Notes under the pieces: generated by a model
The model's database searches: none
What the model was told of the DNA's origin: nothing
Seen by the model: the letters and a program-made list of their open reading frames with translations, nothing else
Shown: positions 44,153 through 53,833 of the stretch, piece after piece
Layout: each line of letters opens with the position of its first letter
Position numbering within the stretch: the first letter of the stretch is position 1
Translations under genes and position numbers: made by a program
Source of the DNA: Tahibacter soli
GTDB taxonomy: Bacteria > Pseudomonadota > Gammaproteobacteria > Xanthomonadales > Rhodanobacteraceae
Assembly (NCBI RefSeq): GCF_025717065.2
Contig: NZ_JAOVZO020000003.1
Location: 62,001-126,000 of the forward strand
DNA: 64,000 nucleotides
Direction: 5' to 3'

Positions 44153-44970
44153 TGCGATGTCTCGCGGCGATCGCGCTGCTGGCGTGCGCGAGCGCGCACG
44201 CCGCGCCGGTCGATCGCTTTCCCGATGTCGCGGCGGCGTACTGGGTCGAGGTCGACGGCCGGCCGCTGTGGGCCGGCAATACCGACCGGCGCCTGCCGAT
44301 GGCGAGCCTCGCCAAGCTGATGACGGCGCTGATCGCTGTCGAGGCCGGCGATCTTGACGCCTGGGCTGAGGTGTCCGCCGGCGCCGCGGCGGAAACCGGT
44401 TCGCGCATCGGACTGCGCCGCGGCGAACGCGTCACGCGCCGCGACCTCCTGCTCGCCGCGTTCGTGCGGTCTGCGAACGACGCCTGCCGCGCGCTCGCCG
44501 ACGCGGTCGACGCGGGTACCGGCACGCGCGACGCGACCGGCGCGTTCGTCGCGCGCATGAACGCGCGCGCCGCGGCGCTCGGCATGGCCGACACGCATTA
44601 CGCGAATCCGTGCGGCCACGACGATCCGATGCAGTACACGAGCGTGCGCGATCTCGCGACGCTGTCGCACGCCGTGCTGGCAGAACCGGTGCTCGCCGAC
44701 GCCGCGTCGAAGCGCGAGCTGCGCCTGGTCACGGCGGCCGGGCGCGTGCTGTCGATGCGCACGACGAATCCGCTGCTCGACGGCCTGTCCGGCGCGCGAG
44801 GCTTGAAGACCGGCACGACGCCCGCGGCCGGCCGCTGTCTCGTCGCACTCGTCGAGCGCGACGGCCGTCGCGTGCTCGTCGTGCTGCTGCACGCGCCGGA
44901 ACGCTGGTGGGACAGCGTCGGCCTCGTCGAGCTCGCGTTCGAGGCGCGCGACGACGCCGTCGTCCGCTGA
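44152..44970 (+). CDS. D-alanyl-D-alanine carboxypeptidase, peptidase S11
   Basis: 272 residues with a signal peptide (C-L-A-A-I-A-L-L-A-C-A-S-A-H-A). The three penicillin-binding motifs are present: S-L-A-K (Ser52, Lys55), S-A-N (107-109) and K-T-G (219-221). It is shorter than E. coli DacA and lacks the C-terminal domain and membrane helix, so it resembles the PbpG or small S11 type. It trims peptidoglycan stem peptides in the periplasm. The start codon shares a base with the stop of the DUF3617 gene. The next gene begins one base after its stop. Confidence 0.92.
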   Translation: MRCLAAIALLACASAHAAPVDRFPDVAAAYWVEVDGRPLWAGNTDRRLPMASLAKLMTALIAVEAGDLDAWAEVSAGAAAETGSRIGLRRGERVTRRDLLLAAFVRSANDACRALADAVDAGTGTRDATGAFVARMNARAAALGMADTHYANPCGHDDPMQYTSVRDLATLSHAVLAEPVLADAASKRELRLVTAAGRVLSMRTTNPLLDGLSGARGLKTGTTPAAGRCLVALVERDGRRVLVVLLHAPERWWDSVGLVELAFEARDDAVVR

Positions 44971-44971
44971 G

Positions 44972-46333
44972 ATGCATCGGGAAATTTCAATGGCGACGGC
45001 CGTGCCGACGCTCGTCGTCGCGGTCGCGCTCGCCTACGCGAACGCGTTCGGCGCGGCCTGGCAGTTCGACGACTTCGCATCGTTCCTCGCGCATCCCGCG
45101 ACGCAAAGCCTCGCCGGCTGGTGGGACGCGCTGCCCGGCATCCGTCCGCTGCTGAAGCTCAGCTACGCGCTGACGCGCGAACTCGGCGGCGGCGTGATCG
45201 CGGTGCATGCGACGAATATCGCGATCCACGCGCTCAACGCATGCCTGCTGTGGGCGTTGTGGCGGCGCTGGCTGCCCGAGTTGGCGCCGTCGCTCGCGCG
45301 CCCCGATGTCGCGGCGCTGCTCGCTGCGCTGCTGTTCGCACTGCACCCGGCGGCGACCGAAGCCGTCACGTACGCGAGCGGGCGCTCGATGTCGCTCGCG
45401 GCGGCGTTCGGACTCGCGGCGCTCGTCGCCGACGACATCGTTCGCGTCGACCCGTCGCGTCGCCGATACGCATGGGCCGGCGTCGTGCTGTTCGCGCTCG
45501 CGCTCGCCGTGCGCGAAACCGCGGTCGCGGTCGCGGCGGTGCCGCTGCTGCGCGCGTGGGCGGCGGGCCAGTCGTTGCGCGTCGCGCTGTGGCGGCTGCG
45601 CGGCTGGGCCTGCGTGCTTGCGGCGGCGGCGGTCGCCGCGCTCGCGACGCCGGGCTACCGCGTGTTTTTCGGCGTCAGCGTCGCTACGCGCGATCTCGCC
45701 GCGCAGGCAATGGGCCAGTTGCTCGCGCACGGTTATCTGTTCACGCATTCGCTCGCGGGGTTCACGAACATCGATCCGGATCTGCGCGTGCCGGCGGCGT
45801 GGTCGCCGGTCTTGACGGCCTGCGCGGCGCTGCTCGTCGCGCTGGTCGCGTCGATGTTCGCCGCGCGCCGTCGCCATCCGTGGCTCGCGTTCGCGATCGC
45901 CTGGTACCTCGTACAGCTCGCGCCCGGCAATTCGCTGCTGCCGCGCCTGGATCTGGCGAACGATCGTCACCTGTACCTCGCGCTGGCAGGTCCCATGCTT
46001 GCGCTCGCGATCCTCGTCGTGCAGCTGCGTGCGCGCGTGCTCGCCGGTGCGATCGCCGTCGCGCTGTGCGTCGTGCTCGCGTTCGCGACCGTGCAGCGCA
46101 ACGCCGACTACCGCAGCGAGACGGCGCTGTGGCAGGCCACCGTCCGCGACTCGCCGCGCAAGCCGCGCGCATGGCTCAATCTCGGCTACGCGTATCGCGC
46201 CGACGGCGATACCAGGCGCGCCGCCGCGGCGTATCGCTGCGCGCTGATGCTCGATCCGGCGAACGCGCAGGCGGCGATCAATCTCGACCTGGTCGCGCCG
46301 GGCGATACCGCGCCGGCCCGGTGTCCCGAGTAG
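44972..46333 (+). CDS. Multi-pass membrane protein with C-terminal TPR (TMTC/PMT-like)
   Basis: 453 residues, with about nine hydrophobic segments. The N-terminal motif W-Q-F-D-D-F and the later R-P-L-L-K-L-S-Y-A-L ... H-A-T-N-I-A-I-H-A-L-N resemble the lumenal Asp-Asp and helix pattern of GT-C glycosyltransferase-like TMTC proteins. The C-terminus is a TPR pair (A-W-L-N-L-G-Y-A-Y-R-A-D-G-D, A-A-A-A-Y-R-C-A-L-M-L-D-P). Bacterial members are poorly characterised; protein or glycan glycosylation is possible. ATG 44972 follows the carboxypeptidase stop by one base; ATG 44990 is an alternative start. Confidence 0.75.
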   Translation: MHREISMATAVPTLVVAVALAYANAFGAAWQFDDFASFLAHPATQSLAGWWDALPGIRPLLKLSYALTRELGGGVIAVHATNIAIHALNACLLWALWRRWLPELAPSLARPDVAALLAALLFALHPAATEAVTYASGRSMSLAAAFGLAALVADDIVRVDPSRRRYAWAGVVLFALALAVRETAVAVAAVPLLRAWAAGQSLRVALWRLRGWACVLAAAAVAALATPGYRVFFGVSVATRDLAAQAMGQLLAHGYLFTHSLAGFTNIDPDLRVPAAWSPVLTACAALLVALVASMFAARRRHPWLAFAIAWYLVQLAPGNSLLPRLDLANDRHLYLALAGPMLALAILVVQLRARVLAGAIAVALCVVLAFATVQRNADYRSETALWQATVRDSPRKPRAWLNLGYAYRADGDTRRAAAAYRCALMLDPANAQAAINLDLVAPGDTAPARCPE

Positions 46334-46417
46334 CAAATCGCAACGGTCGTTGACCCGCGACCGGCGCGCGTCAATCATCGGCGACAGGACGGACAGGGGA
46401 ATCCGTACAGCACCCGC

Positions 46418-46975
46418 ATGAGCGATACCCTCGACATCACGGCCCATCTGCATGCCGCGCGCCGCGGCGACGCCGCGGCGCTCGACGCGCTGTTTCCGAT
46501 CGTCTACGACGAGCTCAAGCGCGTGGCCCGGCGCGCGCTCGCGGGCGAGCGCGCGGGCCACACCTTGCAGGCGACGGCGCTGGTGCACGAGGCCTACCTG
46601 CGTCTGGCCGCGCAGCATGCCGACTGGTCCGACCGGCGCTATTTCTTCGGCATTGCCGCGGCGATGATGCGGCGCATCCTGGTCAACCACGCGCGCGACC
46701 GCGCGGCGGACAAGCGCGGCGGCGGCGTCATGGCCACCACGCTGTCGGCGGCGGACGCCGTGGCGGCGAACGGCGAACTCGACGTGCTCGAGCTGCATGC
46801 GGCGCTCGAAACGCTCGCGAAGCTCGACGAGCGGCAGGCGCGCGTGGTCGAGCTGAAGTTTTTCGGCGGCCTCGAGATCGACGACATCGCCGAAGTGGTC
46901 GGCGTCTCGTCGGCGACCGTGCGACGCGACTGGGCGATGGCGCGCATGTGGCTCGGACGCGAGCTGGCGGCATGA
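46418..46975 (+). CDS. ECF-type RNA polymerase sigma factor
   Basis: 185 residues. Region 2 includes L-F-P-I-V-Y-D-E-L-K-R-V-A-R-R and L-V-H-E-A-Y-L-R-L; region 4 is L-D-E-R-Q-A-R-V-V-E-L-K-F-F-G-G, then I-A-E-V-V-G-V-S-S-A-T-V-R-R-D-W, the promoter -35 recognition helix. It belongs to the ECF group that sits beside Ser/Thr kinases rather than anti-sigma factors. The stop overlaps the kinase start in ATGA. A kinase-controlled sigma factor is the usual reading for such pairs (established for related groups; inferred here). Confidence 0.93.
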   Translation: MSDTLDITAHLHAARRGDAAALDALFPIVYDELKRVARRALAGERAGHTLQATALVHEAYLRLAAQHADWSDRRYFFGIAAAMMRRILVNHARDRAADKRGGGVMATTLSAADAVAANGELDVLELHAALETLAKLDERQARVVELKFFGGLEIDDIAEVVGVSSATVRRDWAMARMWLGRELAA

Positions 46976-49770
46976 GCGGGCCGGCGCAGACGCCCGAGGC
47001 GTGGGCGGCGCTGCAGCGCATTCTCGCGGAAGTCGTGCACTTGTCTGAGCCGGCGCTCTCCGCACGGTTGACGGAACTGTGCGGCGGCGACGCGGCGCTG
47101 CATGCGCAGGCGCTCGGCCTGCTCGCTCATCGCGACGCGCTGCCCGAGCGCTTGTCGCCGGCGCGGATCGCCGCGCTGCTCGACGAGCGCGACATCGGCG
47201 AGACCGACGACGCCTGGCTGGGCCGCCGCGTCGGCGCGTTCGCGCTGGACGCGCGCCTGGGCCGGGGCGGGTCGGGCACCGTCTACCGCGCGCGGCGTAC
47301 CGACGGCTTCGAGCAGGTCGTCGCCGTCAAGCTGCTGCATCATCGTGCCGACGCCGCGCTGCTGCGCCGCTTCGAGCGCGAGCGCAGCATCCTCGCGGGC
47401 CTTGCGCATCCGCACATCGCGCGGCTGTTCGACGCGGGTACGGCGACTGACGGCACGCCGTATCTGGTGCTGGAACTGGTCGACGGCGTGACGTGGGACG
47501 TGTGGCTGACGCAGCGGACGCCGGACCTGCGCACGCGCCTGCAGCGCTTCATCGCCGTGTGCGAGGCCGTCGAATACGCGCACCGGCGCCTGCTCGTACA
47601 CCGCGACATCAAGCCGGCCAACATCCTGGTCGACGCGACGGGGCAGCCGCGCTTGCTCGACTTCGGCATCGCCGCCTTGCTCGGCGGCGAGGGCGAGACC
47701 ACGCTGACCCGCGAAGGCGGCCGCGCGATGACGCCGGCCTACGCGGCGCCGGAGCAGATCCGCGGCGAGCCCGTCACGACGGCGACCGACGTGTATGCGC
47801 TCGGCCTCGTGCTGTACGAGACGCTCACCGGCCGCCATGCGCTGCGCGAGCCCGGCGACAGCGACCTCGCGCTGATGCGCGCGATCACCGAGCGCGACGC
47901 GCTGCGACCGAGCCTGCGCGCGGCCGCCGCCGACGCGCCGCCGATCCCGCCGCAGACCTTGCGCGGTGACCTCGACAACATCGTCCTGGCCGCGATCGAG
48001 AAGGATCCGCAGCGGCGCTACGGCAGCGCGCGCGCGCTGATCGACGATCTCGAGGCATGGCTCGCCGGCAGGCCCGTGTCGGCGCGGCCGCACACGCCCT
48101 GGTATCTCCTGCGCAAGTTCGCCGGGCGCAACCGGCTGGCCGTGGCGGTCGCCGCCGTCGCCGCGATCGGCGTGCTCGCCGCGGGTGCGATCGCGCTGTG
48201 GCAGGCGCATGCCGCGGGGCAGGCGCGCGCGCTCGCCGAGCGCCGCTTCGCGCAGGTGCGCGGCTTTGCCGGCACCGTGCTGTTCGACTACCAGGAAGGC
48301 ATCCAGAAGCTCGCCGGCTCGCTGCCGATGCAGCAGCGCCTGGTGCGCGATTCGCTCGGCTTTCTCGAAGGCCTGCGCGCGGAGGCCGGCGACGACCGCG
48401 GCCTGTGGGCCGACCTCGCGGCGGCGTACCTCAAGACCGGCGACCTGCAGGGCAATCCGTACCTGTCCAACGTCGGCGACTTCGCGGGCGCCGCGGGCAG
48501 CTATGCGCGCGCGCTGGAGGCGCTCGACCGCGCCGCCGCCCTCGGCGACGCCGGCCCGTCGCGGCAGTTCGTGCGCGCCGAGCTGTACGCGCGCCAGGCG
48601 CATCTCGCCTATCAGGACACGAAGCTCGAACCGGCCAGGGCGCTGTACGAAAAGTCGCTCGCGCAGTACGCGGCGCTGCCCTCCGACGTGCGCGACGACA
48701 TCGAGGTCACGCTCGAACACGCCGACACGCTGGACTTCTACGGCGATCTGCTCGGCCGCGAAGGCCAGGCCTCGCTGCTCGACGCGGAAGGCGCGCATGC
48801 GAGCTACGAGCGCGCTCGCGCCCTGCGCGCCGCCGCGCTCGCACGCAGCCCCGACGAACCGCGTCTCGCCTACGCGATGTACAAGAGCGAGCTGCGCGAG
48901 GGCGAGTACCAGGCCGGGCGCAACGACATGCGGCGTGCGCAGGCGGCGCTGCTCGTCGCGTTGCACACGATCGAAGGCCTGTCGGCGAAGAATCCCGACG
49001 ACGCGTCGATGCGGCGCGAAGTGGCGCTGGTGTATGCGCGCCTCGTCGGCGTGCAGGACGCGCTCGACGATCTCGATGCGTCGGTCGCCTCGGCGCTCAA
49101 GGCGCTCGGCATCATGGAGGCGATGCTGGCGCAGGCGCCCGACGACGATTCGATACGCCAGGGCGTCACCGCGACGCAAGGATGGGCCGCGCGCCAGCTG
49201 ATCAAGGCCGGCCGCGCCGCCGAGGCTGCGCCGGTCATCCAGCGCCAGATCGAGGCGAACGAGGTGCGCCTGCGCGCCGCGCCGGGCAATCCGGAAATCG
49301 AGTACAGCCTCTCGCTCGCGTATCGGCGCCTCGGCGAGCAGCGCGCCGCCGGCGGCGACTACGCCGGTGCGCTGGCCGCGCACCGCCGGGCGCTGGCGCT
49401 GCAGCAGCCGCTCGTGGCGCAGTCGGCGGAATTCGCGCTTGGCGCGGCATTGTCCACCTTTCACATCGGCAGCGTCGCGCTGGCGGCCGGCGACGTCGCC
49501 GCGGCGCGGCGCGAGCTCGACGCCGCGGTGGCCGCGCTCGACGCGCTCGTGACCGCGAGTCCGGATGCCGCGTCGTACCGCGAATACCAGGCCGACGCGC
49601 TCGCGCGCCAGGGCGATGCCTGGTCCGCCGGCCGTAAGGATGCGGCGCGCGCGGACGCCGCGTACCGCCGCGCGCTCGATGCGTGGGACGTCTTCGAGCG
49701 CGCCGGCGTGCTCTCGCCGCACAGCGCCGGCAAGCGCGACGCGGTGCGGGCGAGGCTCGTTCCGCGTTGA
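46972..49770 (+). CDS. Membrane Ser/Thr protein kinase with TPR domain
   Basis: 932 residues. A small N-terminal helical region is followed by a Hanks-type kinase domain: glycine loop L-G-R-G-G-S-G-T-V-Y, Lys120 in V-A-V-K, H-R-D-I-K-P-A-N (Asp212) and D-F-G-I-A. One membrane helix lies at about 388-410 (V-A-V-A-A-V-A-A-I-G-V-L-A-A-G). The rest, about 500 residues, is a string of TPR-like helices outside the membrane, ending R-A-L-D-A-W-D. The catalytic residues are complete, so it should be active. It is translationally coupled to the ECF sigma factor, which it probably controls. It converges with the exported protein gene, 3 bp away. Confidence 0.93.
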   Translation: MSGPAQTPEAWAALQRILAEVVHLSEPALSARLTELCGGDAALHAQALGLLAHRDALPERLSPARIAALLDERDIGETDDAWLGRRVGAFALDARLGRGGSGTVYRARRTDGFEQVVAVKLLHHRADAALLRRFERERSILAGLAHPHIARLFDAGTATDGTPYLVLELVDGVTWDVWLTQRTPDLRTRLQRFIAVCEAVEYAHRRLLVHRDIKPANILVDATGQPRLLDFGIAALLGGEGETTLTREGGRAMTPAYAAPEQIRGEPVTTATDVYALGLVLYETLTGRHALREPGDSDLALMRAITERDALRPSLRAAAADAPPIPPQTLRGDLDNIVLAAIEKDPQRRYGSARALIDDLEAWLAGRPVSARPHTPWYLLRKFAGRNRLAVAVAAVAAIGVLAAGAIALWQAHAAGQARALAERRFAQVRGFAGTVLFDYQEGIQKLAGSLPMQQRLVRDSLGFLEGLRAEAGDDRGLWADLAAAYLKTGDLQGNPYLSNVGDFAGAAGSYARALEALDRAAALGDAGPSRQFVRAELYARQAHLAYQDTKLEPARALYEKSLAQYAALPSDVRDDIEVTLEHADTLDFYGDLLGREGQASLLDAEGAHASYERARALRAAALARSPDEPRLAYAMYKSELREGEYQAGRNDMRRAQAALLVALHTIEGLSAKNPDDASMRREVALVYARLVGVQDALDDLDASVASALKALGIMEAMLAQAPDDDSIRQGVTATQGWAARQLIKAGRAAEAAPVIQRQIEANEVRLRAAPGNPEIEYSLSLAYRRLGEQRAAGGDYAGALAAHRRALALQQPLVAQSAEFALGAALSTFHIGSVALAAGDVAAARRELDAAVAALDALVTASPDAASYREYQADALARQGDAWSAGRKDAARADAAYRRALDAWDVFERAGVLSPHSAGKRDAVRARLVPR

Positions 49771-49773
49771 GCG

Positions 49774-50376
49774 CTACGGCCGGATGTCGATCGACAGGTT
49801 CACGCTGTTGTTGCTGCCGGCGATCGAATTGCTGATTTGCGTTCCGAAGCCGCTGCAGTTGCTGCCCTGCAGCGGCGGAATGACGAAGCCCGTCTGCGAG
49901 GCCTGCGCCGTGGTGGCGTTCCAGGTGCCGACGAGGCTCCAGGTCACCGGTCCGAACGCGCAGTTCGACAGCGGCACCGGCGTGCCGCTCACGACCGCCG
50001 ACTGCAGATTGAAATACATCTCGGTGACGCCGACCGTCGCCGTCGTGTTGTCGAAGAACTGCGACGTCGACGTGTCGAGATGGATCCATTGCACCGTCAG
50101 CGTGACGACGCCGAGGCCGTTGATCGGCGCCGTGAAGCTCGCCGACGGAAAATAGAACTTGCCGCCGTAGGTGCCGGATCCCGCGATGTGCGAACCGCTG
50201 ACGCCGGCGCCCGACGGCACCGGCATCGGAAAGCCGTTGATCGTCATGGTGCCGGTGACGGCGCGCGGCTCGATGCCGTTGCGAAAGATGAAGTCGCCGG
50301 CGCTGGCCGGCCCGGCGACGGCGAACGAGGCGGCGGCGAGCACGGCGAAACGGCGGAAGCGGGTAGAGAGGTTCAT
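49774..50376 (-). CDS. Exported protein of unknown function
   Basis: 200 residues. The signal peptide (F-R-R-F-A-V-L-A-A-A-S-F-A-V-A-G) ends before G-D-F-I-F-R-N-G-I-E-P, a start that recurs in secreted proteins of Lysobacterales. The remainder is rich in Gly, Ser and Thr and has a beta-strand pattern with one Cys pair (S-N-C-A-F-G, S-N-C-S-G-F). No known domain is recognised. An AGGGGAC ribosome site precedes ATG 50376. It is expected to be periplasmic or secreted. It converges with the sigma/kinase pair, which might control it, but no sequence shows this. Confidence 0.75.
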   Translation of the reverse strand: MNLSTRFRRFAVLAAASFAVAGPASAGDFIFRNGIEPRAVTGTMTINGFPMPVPSGAGVSGSHIAGSGTYGGKFYFPSASFTAPINGLGVVTLTVQWIHLDTSTSQFFDNTTATVGVTEMYFNLQSAVVSGTPVPLSNCAFGPVTWSLVGTWNATTAQASQTGFVIPPLQGSNCSGFGTQISNSIAGSNNSVNLSIDIRP

Positions 50377-50526
50377 GGCGGTCCCCTGAGCGGTGGCGAA
50401 GGCCGGGTTCGCGCACCGTGGCGAGCCCTGACCTTCGAAGACGCACGGTTCGGCGTCCAAAGCGCTCATGACCGCCGGATATTTTTCGATCGGCGGCCGA
50501 GGTCGCGTGCGGAAAGCGACCGAACC

Positions 50527-51828
50527 TCAGTGAATCGTCAGTCGCACGCTTTGCAGCGGCACCGACAGCCGCGTTTCGGTGCCGCCGCCGTCGGCGGCGC
50601 TGATCACGAGATCGCCGCCGAGGCGTTCGGCGGTCGCGTCGGCCAGCGCGAAGCCGATGCCCAGGCCGGTGCTCTTGCTGCTTTCGAAGCGCGTGCCGAG
50701 CCGGTCGGCGTGCGCGATGCCGCGGCCGTGGTCGCGCACGCGCAGCACGAGCTGCGCGCCTTCGCGCGCGACCGCGACGTCGACTTCGGCGGAGTCGTTC
50801 GCGAGCGACGCCTCGGCGGCGTTGTTGAGCAGGTTGATCACCGCGTGCCGCAGGCCGGCCGGCACTTCGACGATCCATTCCGAGGCATCGTCGGGCAGTG
50901 TGACCTTGTAAAGAATTTCCGGGCGCAGCAACTGCAGACGATCGCCGCAGCCGTTGACGAAGTCGGCGACGCTGACGCGCTCGCCGGCCTGTTCGAGCTG
51001 CGCCTTGCCGACCGCGACGAGTTCGCGCAGCGTTTCGCGGCAGCGTTCGAGCTGGCTCGACAACAACGCGAGATCTTCGCCCAGCACGCCGTCGGGATGT
51101 TCGCGGCGCAGTTCGGCCACCAGCGTGCGCATCGTCGACAGCGGCGTGTTGAGTTCGTGCGCGGCGCCGGCCGCCTGCGTCGCGATGGCGAGGATGCCCT
51201 CGTCGCGCAGCGCGCGTTCGCGGATGCGCTGCGTTTCGACCTGCTTTTCGCGCAGCGCCTCGGCCAGGCGCGAGATGAAGCCGCCGAGCAGCACCGCGCT
51301 GATCGCGAACGACGCGGCCATGCCGAGCACGTGCAGGCCGAACGTGCGCGCGTCGGTGCCTTCGAGCTGCGTGCCGGCGAGCGGCACGTTCCACTGCATC
51401 AGCACGAGATACGCCGCGCACGACAGCGCCGCGATCACCGCGACGTCGCGCAGCTTCAGCGCCGTGGCCGCGAGCGTGATCGGCATCAGGAGCAGACCCA
51501 CGAACGGATTGCTCGCGCCGCCGGTGAGGTACAACAGCCACGACAGCACGACCGTGTCGACGCCGATGTGCGCCATGACCTCGGTCGTCGTGATCGGCCA
51601 CGGCTGGCGCAGACGCCACAACACCGCGAGGCCGAACGCGGCGAGTACGCCGATACCGCCGAACAGCGCGGCTTCGGCGAGCGGCAGTTGCAGATAGCGG
51701 CCGACGAAGACGACGGTGGCGGTCTGGCCGAGCACCGCGCACAGGCGCAGCCACGCGAGCGTGCGCGCGAGCGCCGCCGGGCCGAAGCTGCGCCGGTCGG
51801 CGTCGCGGGAGGTGCGTTGCTGGGTCAT
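50527..51828 (-). CDS. RegB/PrrB/ActS-like redox sensor histidine kinase
   Basis: 433 residues. About six membrane helices fill the first 185 residues. G-G-A-S-N-P-F at 103-109 matches the quinone-linked G-G-x-x-N-P-F motif of RegB. The H-box is A-A-H-E-L-N-T-P-L-S-T with His224. Cys263 in E-R-C-R-E-T-L sits where RegB has its redox-active Cys265. The ATPase part has V-I-N-L-L-N-N-A-A-E-A, then D-H-G-R-G-I and G-L-G-I-G. All signature residues favour a membrane redox sensor. The matching RegA-like regulator is not adjacent but lies at 42408. The gene is on its own, with 150 bp upstream of the neighbour at 50376. Confidence 0.92.
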   Translation of the reverse strand: MTQQRTSRDADRRSFGPAALARTLAWLRLCAVLGQTATVVFVGRYLQLPLAEAALFGGIGVLAAFGLAVLWRLRQPWPITTTEVMAHIGVDTVVLSWLLYLTGGASNPFVGLLLMPITLAATALKLRDVAVIAALSCAAYLVLMQWNVPLAGTQLEGTDARTFGLHVLGMAASFAISAVLLGGFISRLAEALREKQVETQRIRERALRDEGILAIATQAAGAAHELNTPLSTMRTLVAELRREHPDGVLGEDLALLSSQLERCRETLRELVAVGKAQLEQAGERVSVADFVNGCGDRLQLLRPEILYKVTLPDDASEWIVEVPAGLRHAVINLLNNAAEASLANDSAEVDVAVAREGAQLVLRVRDHGRGIAHADRLGTRFESSKSTGLGIGFALADATAERLGGDLVISAADGGGTETRLSVPLQSVRLTIH

Positions 51829-51878
51829 GCGCGGATTCTAGACCGCGGCGGCCGGCGAGCCGCCGCGGCGTCTTGACG

Positions 51879-52898
51879 CTAGAAGCTGCGGTCGCCCGAA
51901 ATGATGCCGCCGAGGCCGCCGAGCACCGAGCCTTCGTCCTTGCTGCCGCCCTTCTGGTAGGCCGAGGCGAGCATGCGGCCGGCCATGCGCGAGAACGGCA
52001 GCGACTGCAGCCACACCTTGCCGGGGCCCGTGAGCGTCGCGAGGAACAGGCCCTCGCCGCCGAACAGCACGCTCTTGACGCCGCCGACGGCTTTCACGTC
52101 GAAGTCGACGCCGTCGGTCAGCGCGACGACGCAGCCGGTGTCGACGTCGAGGCGTTCGCCCGGCGCGAGCGTGCGCTCCACGATCGTGCCGCCGGCGTGC
52201 ACGAACGCGAGGCCGTCGCCTTCGAGCTTCTGCATGATGAAGCCCTCGCCGCCGAACAGGCCGGTGAGAATCTTGCGCTGGAAGAAGATGCTCAGCGACA
52301 CGCCGCGCGCGGCGCAGAGGAAGCTGTCCTTCTGGCAGATCAGACGGCCGCCGAAGTCGGACAGGCGCATCGGCACGATCGTGCCGGGGTAGGGCGCCGC
52401 GAACGCGACCTTCGCCTTGCCGGTGCCGGTATGCGTGAACATCGTGGTGAACAGACTTTCGCCCGTGATCACGCGCTTGCCGGCCGACAGCAGCTTGTCG
52501 AAGAAGCTGCCGCCCTGGCCCGTGTGCGAGCCGTCGCCGAAGACGGTGTCGAGCTGTACGGCGGCCTCCTTGTACATCATCGCGCCGGCCTCGGCGACCG
52601 CGCTTTCGCCCGGGTCGAGTTCGATTTCGACGAACTGCATGTCCGAGCCGTAGATCTTGTAGTCGATCTCGTCGGCGCGGCCGCGTCCGCCGCCGGTGAC
52701 GAACACCGGCGGCGCGCTCGTGGCGAGGCCGACGGCGGTGTCGTCGCGCAGTTCGGCGACGTCGCCGATCTTCTGCCAGTCGGAGAAGCCCTGGCGCCAG
52801 CAGTGACCGTTGGGGTTGCTGCGCGCCTGCGCGCGCGCCGCGGCGTCGTCGAGCGGGCCCATCTGCTGGCCGTTGTAGCTGAAATACCACTGCGACAT
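51879..52898 (-). CDS. GYF_2-AIM24 fusion protein (TIGR00266 family)
   Basis: 339 residues. The first 60 residues are a GYF_2 domain ([15 protein letters not shown]), a protein-interaction module. The rest is a TIGR00266/AIM24 beta-rich domain: [44 protein letters not shown]. No membrane helix is seen. The family is widespread and of unknown function in bacteria. GGAGGAG just before the ATG gives a strong start. It is divergent from thyA. Confidence 0.87.
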   Translation of the reverse strand: MSQWYFSYNGQQMGPLDDAAARAQARSNPNGHCWRQGFSDWQKIGDVAELRDDTAVGLATSAPPVFVTGGGRGRADEIDYKIYGSDMQFVEIELDPGESAVAEAGAMMYKEAAVQLDTVFGDGSHTGQGGSFFDKLLSAGKRVITGESLFTTMFTHTGTGKAKVAFAAPYPGTIVPMRLSDFGGRLICQKDSFLCAARGVSLSIFFQRKILTGLFGGEGFIMQKLEGDGLAFVHAGGTIVERTLAPGERLDVDTGCVVALTDGVDFDVKAVGGVKSVLFGGEGLFLATLTGPGKVWLQSLPFSRMAGRMLASAYQKGGSKDEGSVLGGLGGIISGDRSF

Positions 52899-53025
52899 TG
52901 CTTGCTCCTCCGTGGAAAGTGAGTCGGAGTCTACGGTTACGACGTTTCGTCGTCATAGGTGCAACGTCGCTCTTGTGAAGCGGGCCGTCACCCCCACTGG
53001 CTCGTCGGGTTACCATATCGCCGCT

Positions 53026-53820
53026 ATGCGCGCCTATCTCGATCTCCTGCAAGACATCCTCGACCACGGCGAGCGCAAGGACGACCGCACCGGCACCGGC
53101 ACGCTGAGCGTGTTCGGCCGGCAGCTGCGCTTCGATCTCGCGCAGGGCTTTCCGCTCGTCACGACGAAAAAGCTGCATCTGCGCGCGATCGTGCACGAGC
53201 TTCTGTGGTTCCTGCGCGGCGAAACGAACATCGCGTACCTCGCCGAAAACAAGGTCACGATCTGGGACGAGTGGGCCGACGAACACGGCGAACTCGGCCC
53301 GGTGTACGGCAAGCAGTGGCGCTCGTGGGAGACCGCCGACGGCCGCACGATCGACCAGATCGCGTGGGTCGTCGACGAGATCCGCCGCAATCCCGATTCG
53401 CGCCGCCTCGTCGTCAGCGCGTGGAACGTCGGCGACCTGCCGCGCATGGCATTGATGCCCTGCCACGCGCTGTTCCAGTTCCACGTCGCGAACGGGCGAC
53501 TGTCGTGCCAGCTGTACCAGCGTTCGGCCGACGTGTTTCTCGGCGTGCCGTTCAACATCGCGAGCTATGCGCTGCTCACGCACATGATCGCGCAGGTGTG
53601 CGGGCTGCGAGTCGGCGATTTCGTACACACGTTCGGCGACGTGCACTTGTACCTTAACCATCAGGAGCAGGCGCGCGAACAACTCGCGCGTACTCCGTTG
53701 CCGCCGGCGCGGCTGCGTCTGAATCCGGATGTGCGTTCTATCTTCGACTTCCGCTACGAGGACGTCGCGATCGACGGCTACGTTTCGCATTCGGCGATCA
53801 AGGCGCCCGTGGCCGTCTGA
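53026..53820 (+). CDS. thyA: Thymidylate synthase
   Basis: 264 residues, the same length as E. coli ThyA. The catalytic Cys146 is in [11 protein letters not shown] and the dUMP-binding region is [16 protein letters not shown]. The folate side includes W-D-E-W-A and the C-terminus I-K-A-P-V-A-V. It makes dTMP from dUMP, turning methylene-tetrahydrofolate into dihydrofolate, which FolA (54265) reduces again. ATG 53026 gives the normal N-terminus. A DoxX gene starts 13 bp downstream and folA overlaps that, so the three genes form one operon. Confidence 0.97.
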   Translation: MRAYLDLLQDILDHGERKDDRTGTGTLSVFGRQLRFDLAQGFPLVTTKKLHLRAIVHELLWFLRGETNIAYLAENKVTIWDEWADEHGELGPVYGKQWRSWETADGRTIDQIAWVVDEIRRNPDSRRLVVSAWNVGDLPRMALMPCHALFQFHVANGRLSCQLYQRSADVFLGVPFNIASYALLTHMIAQVCGLRVGDFVHTFGDVHLYLNHQEQAREQLARTPLPPARLRLNPDVRSIFDFRYEDVAIDGYVSHSAIKAPVAV

Positions 53821-53833
53821 CGACGAGGCCGAC

